Assembly (NCBI GenBank): GCA_030407005.1
Contig: JAUDYN010000003.1
Coordinates: forward strand, 1,984,001 to 2,048,000
Origin: Desarmillaria ectypa
Taxonomy: Eukaryota > Basidiomycota > Agaricomycetes > Agaricales > Physalacriaceae
Length of the DNA: 64,000 bases
Direction: 5' to 3'
Each line of letters starts with the position of its first letter. Positions within the stretch are counted from its first letter, which is position 1. The translations under genes and the position numbers were made by a program. Positions 34,001 through 45,422 of the stretch are shown here, one piece after another. Below the pieces are notes generated by a model that worked only from the letters and a program-made list of their open reading frames with translations, was not told where the DNA came from and did no database searches.

Positions 34001-34129
34001 TTTCAGAAAAGTGCCAAGCAATATCTTATTTTCATGATTATACAGAATGTCCTCGAATTCGAATCAAGACTGATAGTCTGCTCCGGTGGAATGTCTGATG
34101 GCCGCCTTGTCTTGGTTCCGGCTGAGTAG
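31096..34129 (+). CDS. Large alpha-helical protein of unknown function
   Basis: Twelve exons sum exactly to 824 codons plus stop (31096-31287, 31335-31746, 31797-31926, 31974-32127, 32170-32415, 32468-32855, 32902-33019, 33088-33136, 33195-33447, 33498-33698, 33754-33962, 34007-34129). Seen: an acidic start QTESDTDSDFDEETH, then continuous amphipathic helices such as HASNIILRFLDEIKSCQKD, AARRLALRLIFGVCIILP, CTMLNYFAASSAILVAVIS and LESLSRLISVLTIPP, with no signal peptide. The spacing suggests an ARM/HEAT-like solenoid. I do not recognise a family. It is convergent with the GH131 gene, the stop codons being only 15 bp apart. Confidence 0.6.
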
Positions 34130-34144
34130 AAAGGTTCAAAGAGA

Positions 34145-35440
34145 TTAGACGTGCGTAGTAGGACCAGAATCCTCCACATATATGCCACTGTAGTAGAAAT
34201 CCTCTTCGGTTATAACTTGTGTGTTGCCGCCCAGAGGGAGCCTCAAGGCTCCTGAGGGGAAATCAATTTAATAGACCCGTAGGAACTCCAATAGCAATGC
34301 ACTGACCTATGTGCCAATCAGTCCCACCATTGCCATTCAGGGATCCGCTGTAAACCTTTTGAAGTGTGTTACTTCCTGTAGAAACCCACAGTCCTCCGGG
34401 ACTTCCTGTACCCAGGATAAAATTGTACTGCGGTATGGATTGGTCAATTGGGGTAAAGTTAAATCGGAGTTTGGTCCCTACCCAAGTTCCTTTCACCGGA
34501 GTCACAGACCAAATGGATTTCCCCCCAGTAATGACCTGCAAGGTATCTGCTACGCCGTTCTGCCCAGAAAGTTGACCATATTTGATGTCGGCGTAGTGGC
34601 CTGATATAAATCAGGATTAAAACGTAACACGCCATTATAATGTTCACCTTCCCAAAATACGATCTGCCGGTATATCGTACTCAAAAAATTCTATACAGAG
34701 TCATCACCACTGACCTGATGTTCGTATGCCGGATCTTTCGGAATTCAGAATACAGGTTGTTTCACGATATCATTCATTATGCTTACTGGGCGAATTTGTA
34801 GCAGGGATCTGCAGGGACACATGAAAGTACCTAGACATTACGTCTGATGAATTATATGAAGGATGGTTCATGACTCAGAGCGCTCACAGATTTCCACTCA
34901 GCGAGTTAGAGGTTTGAGGAAGGAGTTCCGTTCTGAGCATTGGGCCACTGTTCCAGAGAGACGAAGCGGTCAATTTCACTTTGACTCCTTGCCTCTCCCC
35001 AGTAGCTGGATAACACAGGAACAAGCGAGGGATTATAATTCGGTTCAAGAAGGTAAGAGAAAGACTGACTGGCTGGATTCATGTAGGTGGAACCTAGCTG
35101 AAGCCAAGACGAGGCGGTCTCTCCCTGGAAATATTCATCAGTGAGAGTATAGGGTACGTCGTATGCTGTAGTGTCATCACTTTGAGATTACCCTAATTTT
35201 GTCTTCAGTGATCGATATCAAGGAAGAAGAGAAACTTTTACGTAGATGTAGGTTTGATATTGGCCTACTTGATTGCTCCAGCTCCACTTGTCGAAGTCAG
35301 CAGCCGTTCTGAAAGACATGATGATTTCTGCTCCACGTAGGTATAAGAATATCATACGAGTAATTGTTGAATCTGCCATCCCAGAGAATAGTAGAAGAGC
35401 AACATATGGCACTGAGAAGCAAGATGAATCCAGCGTGCAT
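34145..35440 (-). CDS. GH131 beta-glucanase, secreted
   Basis: Ten exons give 249 residues (35440-35358, 35308-35242, 35124-35070, 35005-34888, 34830-34787, 34734-34715, 34663-34648, 34600-34482, 34427-34307, 34251-34145), with two exons of 20 and 16 nt. Seen: signal peptide (HAGFILLLSAICCSST), then ILWDGRFNNY, FDKWSWSNQVGQYQTYI, MLRTELLPQT, EHQIVFWEGHYADIKYG, GLWVSTGSNTLQKV, TDWHIGALRLP and FYYSGIYVE, covering the whole GH131 jelly-roll. Known: GH131 enzymes act on beta-1,3/1,6/1,4-glucans and are expressed in plant colonisation or wall growth. There is no CBM1. The 117-nt intron 35241-35125 is long for this genome, but the conserved frame fixes it. Confidence 0.9.
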
Positions 35441-35911
35441 GATTGAGATGGTAGCGAGTGGCGGGAGCCATTGCGTTCTTAAAAGCAACTTCGCAAGTAT
35501 GTCGGAAAATAGGATCACGAGCTCAGACGCGATGAAAGAAATTTCATTCGGAGGCTATTCCTCGGAAGAGACGAATATCCCAATTCACCGGATTGTCGCG
35601 CAAACCACGGAGATATATAGCTAATTCATGAGTAGGCTATTCGCAGCCAGTTCGAATTGGTTGATCCGGAAGATCATTAATGGATGCCAAAACCAGAAGC
35701 GAGGTAAAGCGGGGATGGAAAATGAAACGCAGAAAAAACCAATTTTGAAGCGCAGGAGTCAGGCGGCCCGGGTCTGATAGGAGTCGGCGGTCTTGCCCCA
35801 GAATGGAAAAAAGGAGAGTTACGTAATAAATTGCCGGCGCGGACACAAATAACGTTTGCCTCTAACGTCTACCAGTACAGTCTTTGTCACCGCCCATCAT
35901 CAGTGTTCGCC
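35441..35911. other. Divergent intergenic region, no gene seen
   Basis: This gap holds the promoters of the GH131 gene and the unknown at 35912. It is AT-rich near 35600-35640 and otherwise shows no repeat or clear motif. Confidence 0.5.
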
Positions 35912-37130
35912 ATGTCTCTGCCAAGGGCTACCAACCAGCGACGGCGCTCCCAGTCTGCCTCCACAGCGTCTTCACCTTCTCATCGTTGCTTCACCGACGA
36001 CTCCTGGAGATCCGCCACCAAGAGGACCCAGCCACACCATCCATGTGGCCCAGTCAGCCCAGATTTTAACTCGCCTTACAAGTGGAATGTTGAGGATCCA
36101 AGAAATAAGCGAAGGCGACGAGACTATTCAGTATGTTTTATTATTATCTGTAGACCAGGTTTGTCTGATTTCCTGGCAGCCGTCCAGCGACAGCATGGAT
36201 GAAACCGTCTTCCTACATTCCCCTCATACAACTCGACCTACCTTTGCTTCGACATCGGCTGAATTTCATCTTTTCCCTAATCGTGAGCGGAATAACAACC
36301 GGATACGAAGGGCATCCCATAATCCATCTTCCCAGCCTGACTTTTCTTCAAGTCAAGAACTGACCAGTCAGGCAGATATGATGAGCCTTCGTGCAGCTGC
36401 CTTTTGGGAACTCCACAGAAGTGTCGCCGACAACGGAGAGGGATTTGTGCGTCGAATGCGGGATTACGAGCATACGCGCTCCAGAGCGGATGCATATTCG
36501 AAGGCAAGGGAGGCGCATAGGCGTGGACGAAAGAGGTCGTCCTTGATTGTTTCGGCTCGAAAACCAGCTGCACCGGTCGACGGCTCTGATGCAGACGATG
36601 ACGATGACGACGTCCAGATTTTTTCTGGAGAGGTATCAGACATTTTTGCAGGCAAATATGGCCACGACCAACGGGCACTGTCATTAGACTCCAAGGGAGC
36701 TATGTTCCAGGGCAACGGGTCTTCCCGGTCTATGCCCAGTGGCAGCGAACGTTGTCGGTCTCCTGCGGCGTCTTCAATATACGCGTCAGACGACGACATA
36801 AAAACGAGTGCGACAGATCAATTCACTGATGGTGGTCTCCATCATATACCTGCTCAGCCTTTCACCCCTGCTTTGTCCTTTACCGCATCGTCTAATAATT
36901 CTTCCATCTCATCACTTCCTTTCCTCCCTCCTCCTACTCTGGAACTTTCCCCCCATATAGTATCACCCCGCCCATTGACTTTACCCGCCTCGCGCTCGGA
37001 GAAGGCTTTAGCTGCTCTTAGTTTGGCGATGGCAAATGGCGCTGGGAGCATACACGATTATGATGCTCTTGGAGCGTTACAGCCCGTTTCAGCTATTGAG
37101 GAGTGTCAAGTAGGTGAAATGTGGCATTAG
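35912..37130 (+). CDS. Unknown, disordered, nuclear-looking protein
   Basis: Two exons (35912-36130, 36180-37130) give 389 residues. Seen: Ser/Arg-rich start MSLPRATNQRRRSQSAS, basic KRRRRDYS, a helical charged stretch ADMMSLRAAAFWELHRSV then AYSKAREAHRRGRKRSSL, an acidic block DGSDADDDDDDVQIFSGE, and a hydrophobic C-terminal helix EKALAALSLAMANGAGSIHD. I do not recognise a family. The basic and acidic patches suggest a nuclear role, which is inference. A final splice at 37108 could replace the last seven residues; I kept the simple reading. The start at ATG 35912 is in the same frame as the spliced body. Confidence 0.6.
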
Positions 37131-38104
37131 TCACCAGGTTCGGCACCACCAATTTTCTTCAAGCTTGCATATTTCCGAAAATCATTTTTTGGTCTTAGAT
37201 GGAATCGCTCTACAAACAAATCGTTATAGCACTTCATGTTACGTTTCACACAATTCAAGCAACCACGACACATCTGTACTATATATATATATTTCACATC
37301 AAAGTTTTCTGTCTGTGTCATGTTATGCAGATGCGGTGGCTAGTTGGCCGCTGTAAGGATTTGAGACACTCTTTGCTGGTTATGGGAGCTTGCGCTTGGT
37401 AACGAACTTTGTGAACTTTTTGTTCTGGTTTGCTAATTATTTATGAATAATTACTGACCTGATCAGTAGGTCAGTGCCTATTAAAACGTACACAAGTGTG
37501 TTTGCAACAATGCCTGAGGAAGACGATTAGTACTCACAGAAATTAATATATCAAATCATTCAGTTCAACTTGGATCCAGATCGGATCGGGCAACGCTTTT
37601 TGTTCTCTCGTCACTTGCCAATCAATCGCCACCTACGGGTCTAAGCGCAACAATAAGAAACCGCAGGGCACCCTATATCCCCTCAGAGTACTGTGCTTAG
37701 GGTATACCAACCTCGTCGTCTCTGTGCTGTCTTCTGCTGCCAAGCATGATACTTTCTTGGTACTTGGTAGAGTCGGCAGTAATGCTTAAAGTCGACAAAT
37801 ATCTCAAAGCAATGATCCGAGCCAAGGACGAGTTAACAATATCCAGATGGCTCGCTATTGTCATTACATCATGTCGGTATTTCGGTGGCAATCTTTTTGT
37901 CTCAAGTTGTCCTCGTTCATCTATTGTCTAATTGTTTTGCGACTGCCTAACTTGCCTTACCGGGTCAGTGACAGGATACCATTTTCCAGATGGCAAATGT
38001 CCATCTGACTAGAAAAGGGCGACAATTTGCTCGTTCCATCTCCCTCACTTGGTCTCCCCCTTTGTCCTCCTCTCTGCCATTCTCTTCCTCTGGTCTACTT
38101 TGCC
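37131..38104. other. Intergenic region with inverted repeat
   Basis: No convincing gene in 974 bp. A perfect 8-bp inverted repeat ACTGACCT/AGGTCAGT with a 7-nt loop sits at 37453-37475, and a (TA)n run at 37279-37290. The last 150 bp before 38105 are pyrimidine-rich, typical of a fungal core promoter. Confidence 0.5.
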
Positions 38105-40909
38105 ATGGAAGAAGCCAAGCCTTATACCACCTCGATGGAGCAACTTGCTTACCAGCTGCCTCATCTGCGAACTCGCGGCATCCCCGATGTACCAGAGGAC
38201 GTCGACTTCGCCATCGAGCACTTGAATGATCCCAACTTGGACATCAAGTGCCTCCGCCCGTCGCTCAAAGCTTGGGAGCTTGAGAACAAGAAGCTCCCCC
38301 CCTACGCGTCCTCAGATGCTGACACCGACTCCCACTTCGATAGATACTCGACGTCGCGCGCAGAATCTCGGAATTCTAGTGCAGTGGAAGATTTTGACGA
38401 GTGCGCATCTTCTCCTTTGCTCTTTTTCTTGTCGCATTGATGCTTTATTTATAGCGAGTCTCCTTACCCCGAAGTTCGAGCTGCAGTATCCAGCATCGAC
38501 GATCCGAGTATGCCAGTGAATACGTTCAGGATGTACGTGTCATATCAACTTGTTATCGATCTTGCAGTTAACACAGTCTATCTAGGTGGTCCATCGGTCT
38601 ATTCTTTACATTATTTCTTCCTGGATTAAACCAAGTCTTGGGCATGCGGTGTACGCCATCCTATTCTCAACTGGGTTACGCAAACCTAACCATACTTATT
38701 TAGATCCCTCACTCTACATTACCGGCCTCGTCATCCAGTTGCTCTCCCTCCCTATGGGTAAGGGCATGGAGAAGATACTTCCTACTACGAAGTTTAACAC
38801 ATTCGGATTTGTTTGGTCATTGAACCCTGGACCCTTCAACATCAAGGAGCATGTGTGCATCACGGTCATGGCCAACATTGCGTACCCTGGCGGTTACGCG
38901 ACCGACATTCTCGTCGCCCAGCGACTCTTCTATGGCCAGCAGCTGTCATTCGCCTACCAAATACTCCTCGTTCTCGGTATTCAAGTGTTTGGCTTCTCGC
39001 TCGCCGGCATTCTGCGCCGGTACGTAGTCTGGCCGTCGAGCATGATTTGGCCTGGTGCCATTGTCAACTCAGCGCTTTTCAACACGCTTCATAAGAGCTA
39101 TGGCAAGCGTGAGCGGGGACACATGACGCGCGAAAGATTTTTCTTCCTCGTCGTTTTTGGCAGCATGATCTATTACTTTTTGCCGGGCTATTTGTTCACC
39201 GCTCTCAGCGTGTTCAACTGGGTTTGCTGGATCGCTCCGAACAATGTTACAGTGAACGCGCTCTTTGGCTCTTCCGGCCTTGGAATGAGTCTCTTGACAT
39301 TCGATTGGTCGATGATCTCCTATGTGAGCAGTCCTCTGGTCACCCCGGTACGTATTTTCCTACTACTACATGTGTCGTGGTCACTTACCTTTCTCTCTAC
39401 AGTGGTGGTCAGAGGCCAATGTCATCGTTTCATTCGTGTTCTGGTTCTGGATTATTGCTCCTATCATCTACTGTGCGTTTGCTTTCTTATCATGTTATCT
39501 GTTATACTCATAGCAACGTTGCCAGTCACTAATACCTTCAACTCCGCTTTCATGCCCATCTCATCGTACTATTCCTTCGATAACACTGGTGTGAGTTATG
39601 ATGCCAGCCAGGTTGTGACAAACGGCGTGTTCGACGTTGAGAAGTACAGGGCGTACTCACCAGTCTTTGTGCCTACTACGCTCTCACTCGCGTACGGACT
39701 CAGCTTCGCCATCTTCCCGGCAGTCATTGTTCATACATTCTGTGAGTATATGACCTGTGTTTACGAGCTCATCCTTGACATCTTATCTAGTGTGGTTCCG
39801 TCGCGATCTTGTTCGTCGCTTCCGCACGTCTCTCAGAGACGAGCGTGATGTCCACTCGCGTCTAATGCAGGCTTACTGTGAGGTTCCGAGCTGGTGGTAC
39901 GGTCTCGTCGGCATTATCTCTTTCTTGTTCGTCGTCATCGCTGTCGAGATCTTCCCGACCCAGCTACCCGTTTGGGCTGCATTCATTGCATTTGGCCTAT
40001 CTGCCATCACCGCTCTCCCTCTGGCGATGCTCCAAGCCATTTCCAACACCCAGATTGCTTTCTCCGTTATGTACGAACTTATTGGCGGCTTCATGCTCCC
40101 TGGCAAACCCGTTGCCAACGTCATCTTCAAAGCCATGGGCATCATGGGCTCCACTCAAGCTGCCACTTTTGCTGGTGACCTGAAGTTGGGCCACTACATG
40201 AAGATTCCCCCACGGACCATGTTCACAGTCCAAATGGTGGCGGTCTTCATTACATGTTTTGTGGCCGTTGGGACACAGGCTTGGATGTTCGCAAACATTG
40301 AAGACATGTGCTTATCCACTCAAAAGGACGGCTTCATCTGCCCTACGACAAACATTTTCGCTACTGCTTCTTTGATTTGGGGTGGTATCGGTCCTGCTCG
40401 GATGTTTGGCAGAGGTGCAACGTAAGTGTTGCCTGTTCCCCTGATCTTTTCAGTAACTGATCTTTCCTCCTAGTTACAATCCGTTGCTCTGGTTCTTCCT
40501 CGTCGGTGCAATCCTCCCAATTCCATTCTACATCCTCGCCCGCCGCTACCCCCATTCTCACTGGCGATTTGCCAACATGCCCGTCTTCCTTGCCGGTGTC
40601 CTTGCCATTCCCCCAGCATCGGGAATCAACTACGCATCTTGGGCACTTGTCGGATTCATCTTCAATTGGTACATCCGCCGTTTCCACTTCCGGTGGTGGA
40701 TGCGATACAACTACATCCTCTCTGCGGCCCTCGACGCAGGAACTGCGTTCGCCATCATTCTCATCTTCCTCTGCCTACAACTTCCCAAGGGCGGTGTTAA
40801 ATTGAATTGGTGGGGAAACACCGTGTGGCAAAACACTGCTGATGCCATGGGCTTGCCGCTCAAGACACTGAATCCTGGTGAAATATTCGGACCGTCGACC
40901 TGGTCATAA
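38105..40909 (+). CDS. Oligopeptide transporter, OPT family
   Basis: Eight exons (38105-38400, 38455-38532, 38586-38650, 38704-39347, 39403-39472, 39514-39741, 39791-40421, 40474-40909) give 815 residues. It is a proton-coupled importer of small peptides or glutathione at the plasma membrane. Seen: a soluble acidic N-terminus, then about 14 hydrophobic helices, the family motif SLNPGPFNIKEH, RYPSLYITGLVIQLLSLP (rebuilt over intron 3), IAYPGGYATDILVAQ and the signature GHYMKIPPRTMF. Codon use is markedly C-ending in the second half. Substrate is not readable; the PT clade is an alternative. Upstream starts in the same frame lack a TATA-like context, so ATG 38105 was chosen. Confidence 0.93.
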
Positions 40910-41336
40910 GGACCTGGCTTCAGTTCTCTTTTCCCCGGGATTTTTCGATTTAGATCAGCGCAGCTCATACATTACTATGATTGACGCAATATCCTGACTT
41001 TTGACTTCGCGATACCTACCTACCTACCTTCTTCGTTACGGCCATTCTTTTCATCTGTATTATCTGATTTATTCCACTTTACATTCTTTCACTACTTTAG
41101 GAAGTCGCCTGTATTTGTACTTGGCCTTGTACACAAAATGCTACAAATGACGATAAGTTGCCATGATATTAGTGCGATATGTAAATGGTTGAATACCACC
41201 GCAGTGACACTGCATTTGGTGTTACAATAGTTCCGGTGGTCACGAGTCGCCATAATCATTGCGGCACTGCCAGGACCATACAACAATCATTGGAGCATGA
41301 AAATTACAGCAGGTAGGTAATGAAAACATGAACAGC
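40910..41336. other. Convergent 3' flank, no gene seen
   Basis: A 427-bp gap between the OPT stop and the Prp19 stop. It contains four tandem CCTA units at about 41017-41031 and AT-rich 3' ends but no gene. Confidence 0.5.
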
Positions 41337-42959
41337 CTAAGCAGGTAGACCCCATACGCGCACTTCTCGACCCGTCGCTCCCCAAACTTCAGTTCCCATC
41401 TCGCCAAAAGTGAAGTCCGAGATCTCCCCTCCTTCTTCAAGTCGGACCAATTCCTCCCATGATTTATGAGCATAAATTCTACCTCCAGCACTTCCTGCAA
41501 CACCCAGGAACTGCGCACTTGTATCGTATTGCAGCTTGTTTATTTTGAAGTCATCTTCCAAAACAATACTTTGCGTAACTTTCTGTTTACGCAAATCCCA
41601 AATCCCGATTGACGACGACGAATTGGGAGCTGCAAGGTGATACCCATTCTCAGAGAATGAGAGTGTATTAATGGTGAAGGGAACTGAATCGCTGGGAGTC
41701 AGTGTTGCGGCAATGGCGCCCTCACGGATGTCATATATTTGAATGGTCGACGTGGCCGTACCCAAACCAATGAGAGTTCCGTCCGGGTGTATAGACAACG
41801 ACGTGAATCCCTCATCAGCGCTCAAGGAGCGGTAGACTTGGGTGAAATTTGTAAGGTCATGGATGGAGAACGTTTTGTCCATTGAAGAAAGAGCGAGAAG
41901 GGTGGAGGTGGGATGCACGAACAAGCCTGTGAGCTCTCCTTTGTGAGTGCGAATAGTCGACTTGGGAATGTATTCCTGTGAGACTGCGTCGTACGCCCAG
42001 ATTTTAGCGATCTTGTCGGCACCGGCTGAGAGTAGCATGGTAGGGTCACCTTCGCGCTCCCGGAACGCGACGCGGGTGACCTTTTTAGCGTGACCTTTCA
42101 ATGAAGCCAGCACTTTGTCGGTATTTCTGTCATAAAGCTGAACAATCTTATCGTTCCCTCCGGTCAGGAACTGGGAAGGTGACAAACGGGACACAGCAAG
42201 AGTAGTGATACCGGCGGGAGAGGCTGAATGAAGGGATGGAATGGTGTGTTTAGCGGTAAATGTTTTGACATCGGCAGGTGAGACGTAACCCGTAGGCGCC
42301 TTTCGTTTTTTACGCGTAGATGATAATGCTTGGTAAGTCTCGGTGATTTGGTCAACGATAGCCTTGGGTATTCCGTTTTCAGCACCGCTCTCTGCCATCT
42401 CAACGTCCCCCGTTGCACCGTCAGTCGACGGTGAGATACCCATGCTTGCTTGAACGTTGGCGAGAGCCCTGATAGAGAGTTAGTTGGAGCATCGGACGAA
42501 GAACAGAGCCTACGCACTCTCTAGCCGCATCTCGTTCTCGAATGAGACGCGCAACAACGCGAGTCGCAGCATCGTCGCGGTAAAGTGCATGACTGAGTTC
42601 CTGTCGCACGTTGGTATACTGTTGCTTCAGCGCCCAGGTCTCGAGCATGACTGCATCCCATTCATTTTGCAGACTATGCAGCAAGGCTGGGATGGACGTT
42701 TGGGTGGGTGGTCGAGGGGGAGCATTGCTCGGAGCTGACACGTCCAGTCTTGGCACAAAAGGGATAGAGATAAATGAGAAAACCACGCACAAGCCTTGAT
42801 AGAGATGAGATCCGCCTCCTCCAACTTGTCACCAGTGATGGGATCGGTGCCGTTCTCTGCAATATACTTGACGATGAGGCGTCGCTCATATACCTTGCCG
42901 GACTTGGAAGACACCACAGGATCCTGAGGAACCTCTCCGGAGATTGCACAGAAAAACAT
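41337..42959 (-). CDS. prp19: Prp19/Pso4 U-box ubiquitin ligase
   Basis: Three exons (42959-42791, 42734-42518, 42468-41337) give 505 residues. Seen: N-terminal U-box [36 protein letters not shown], coiled-coil [20 protein letters not shown] and [15 protein letters not shown], then a C-terminal WD40 propeller ([56 protein letters not shown]). Known: the Prp19 complex (NTC) activates the spliceosome and acts in DNA repair; the U-box gives E3 activity. Length and domain order are normal. The start is 146 bp from the divergent Sgt2 gene. Confidence 0.97.
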
Positions 42960-43105
42960 CACGAAATGAGCAACCTAGGAAGGTTGTATAGCGGACACTA
43001 GCTGCCTTCGTTTTCGCCGTCGACGATGAGGAAAAGAAAATGAACCGGTGTTTGCCGCGATTTGTTCTGGAAGGTCTTGTGTTAGTTCATCGCCCAGCAT
43101 CAAGG

Positions 43106-44329
43106 ATGGCAGAAAAGCAGCAACGCCTCGTTCTCTCCATTATCGACTTTTTGAACCAGTCCATCACAGATGGCACTGTCAAGGCTGACGACAAGGAGTC
43201 ACTGGAGATTGCGAGTCTGTTCATTCTCTCTCGTCAACCAAGGACACATCTAATATAGCGGTGACACTACAGTCCAATGCATCGGGGAAGCCTTTGGAGT
43301 TGATCCTCTCAACAAACAACAGGTGGAGCGCCTGACTGTCAAGCCTGCAACGCTGCAGAATATCTTTGACGTTTATCTCAAGACCATGAACAAAGTTGGC
43401 GCCGCCTCTCAAGGTGCATCTGCTTCCGCCAGCGCTTCCACTTCGCAGCCCAAGTTACCTACTGTGGACGACAAGGCACAAGCGGAGAAGCTGAAGCAGG
43501 CTGGTAACTCACAAATGACCGCAAAGAAGTATGATGAGGCCATCGCTTCCTACACTGAGGCTATCGGTTTGGATCCAGTCAACCCAATCTACTATTCAAA
43601 TCGTGCCGCCGCTCACTCCAGCAAAGGAGACCATCTTTCAGCTGTCGGTGACGCCGAAAAGGCCATCTCTGTGGATCCTAAATATGTCAAGTCATATCAT
43701 CGGCTAGGGTGCGTTGTCCCTCAATCCCAAGATCTATCCTACTAATCAAAGTACAATACAGACACGCACAATACGCTCTTCTCGACTATAAGGCTGCCAC
43801 CGATGCTTTCGAGAGGGGCCTTAAGATTGATCCAAACAACGTGTCCCTCAAAACCGGTTTGCAGAGTTCAAAGTCACGCATTGTTGACGATGACGACGAC
43901 GTTCCACCACCACTTACTCACGACATTGATTCAACCCGCAGTACTGATACTGGCACCGGTGGCTTTGGCGGTATGGCAGATATGTTTCGGAACATGAACG
44001 GAGGAAGTGGCGGAATGCCCGACCTTGCCAGTATGATGAACAACCCTCAGATGATGGCGATGGCCCAACAAATGGCAGCTAATGGAGGGTTGGCCAACCT
44101 AATGCAAAACCCTGCATTATCAGACATGGTGTGTGTGTGTCCTCTTCTCCGGGCTTTCCTTCTCAATGAAGTTTAGATGAGCCGAGTGCAATCGGGTAAC
44201 ATGCCTTCAATGGAGGAAATTATGGCGAATCCCTCTCTTAGACAGCTGTAAGTCGATTCTCTTTCTTCTTACTCCCTGTATACTCCTAACTCGAACTCTA
44301 GTGCGGAACAGTTTGGTATGGGTCAGTGA
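43106..44329 (+). CDS. sgt2: Sgt2/SGTA tetratricopeptide co-chaperone
   Basis: Five exons (43106-43214, 43273-43708, 43762-44128, 44177-44247, 44302-44329) give 336 residues. Seen: SGTA dimerisation domain (LVLSIIDFLNQSI, AIQCIGEAFGVDP), three TPRs (AEKLKQAGNSQMTAKKYDE, NPIYYSNRAAAHSSKGDH, HAQYALLDYKAATDAF) and a Gly/Met/Asn-rich tail with NNPQMMAMAQQMAANGG. Known: Sgt2 hands tail-anchored proteins from ribosome-associated chaperones to Get4/Get5/Get3. The carboxylate-clamp TPR lysine and asparagine positions are present. The annotated tail ends FGMGQ, slightly shorter than usual. Confidence 0.95.
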
Positions 44330-44399
44330 ATAGTATACATCCAGGCTATTAGGAGGGATAAGTGCTAATCGAAAAATTCTGTAAGAATTCTGATCATGG

Positions 44400-45422
44400 T
44401 TCATGCAAACAAAAAAAACTTGGTGGGCAAGACACATGAGAGGGCTCTGCGACAAAATTGGACTGGTGGTCATGGCTCTGCAGCCGTTCTTGAACTACGA
44501 TGGGCTTCTCGATGAGACTAAACATCAAGAAAACATAATCAAGTTAAAGCTATGGTTTAAGGTTGTTAAGATCTCGGAACAGACTTGATACAAGTTCTAT
44601 CTCAGGTAAGTATATTTCGCGAAAGGTTGGAAACTGGAAGGATCCACTGGTGACTTCGACAAACTTGTTTCATACGTTCGAGAAATTGGCGAGCTGGGAT
44701 TGAATGAAGACCCGCCTGTTCGATTTGTGTACGAGGCTCTTGCCTGGGGCGCATATCTTGATTTGTAGGTTTATTATCCTAGCCCCCAATTATCTTGCTG
44801 AATATGAGCTACAGGTGGCAGCAAGTATGGGCTGTCGTTACTCCCTAATGTTAGCACTGGTACGTCTTTCTCATGAAGGGAAGCACCATTTTTAACCGGT
44901 CCTAAGTTCCGGACACCTATAAGGTATATAGATTTGGCTTCCCAAGAAGGTCGTTCTTAGTATATGCCAAGATCCTGGGCCGAATCTATGGCGACCCTAC
45001 TGTTCCAACTGGAAGGCAACCCGATGCAGAAGAAGCCCTCGCAGCCTCCCTCAAAGAAATGGTTGCTACGGTACCCGCTCTTCTGCCTAAGCTGTTCTAT
45101 GTCCAGCTCTCGGACGCAGGGTTCATCAGCCCCCCACTTTCACCTACACCCCCCCCCCCTACGATCAAGCACAGAAGCTTCAGATGATGTGGTCGCGCAA
45201 TGCTCGATTGTCCCCCTGCGCATCCGATAGGGATGACTATCTTCCTGTGAACAAAGTCGCAAAAGTCTTGTTTGAGGACGTTGGGTCCGTGGATGGATAT
45301 CGATGGAAGTCTTTTCTCGAACGATGAGTGAAACCGGCAAGGAGGTGCCAAGGGAACACACGTGAAGAGGCATGAAGAGCTGGAAAGCTTTTCTCACGCA
45401 GTTGGGATACAATAAGGAATGA
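44400..45422 (+). pseudogene. Decayed 3-dehydroshikimate dehydratase (TIM-barrel) gene
   Basis: Remnants read, in changing frames, CDKIGLVVMALQPFLNYDG, KLKLWFKVVKI, then LNEDPPVRFVYEALAWGAY, WQQVWAVV, AKILGRIYGDPTVPTG, PALLPKLFYVQLSDA and MMWSRNARL, VAKVLFEDVG, SRTMSETGKEVPRE. These follow the order of fungal sugar-phosphate-isomerase-like 3-dehydroshikimate dehydratases of quinate or protocatechuate metabolism, normally about 350 residues. The first roughly 70 residues are missing. I see a 1-nt frameshift near 44573, loss of sequence after 44840, a frameshift at the C-run 45149-45158 and a TGA at 45363. No single splice pattern repairs all of these, so I call it a pseudogene. Confidence 0.75.

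Noticed and set aside
35125..35241. GH131 broken by a frame change
   Set aside because: A single 117-nt intron with canonical ends restores the family sequence and all later phases.
35856..35911. Start of the unknown at 35856 in another frame
   Set aside because: That frame reads through an intron; ATG 35912 joins in phase across 36131-36179.
44403..44588. Short intact gene after sgt2
   Set aside because: Its residues match the interior of a dehydratase, and the frame breaks at 44573; it is part of the pseudogene.
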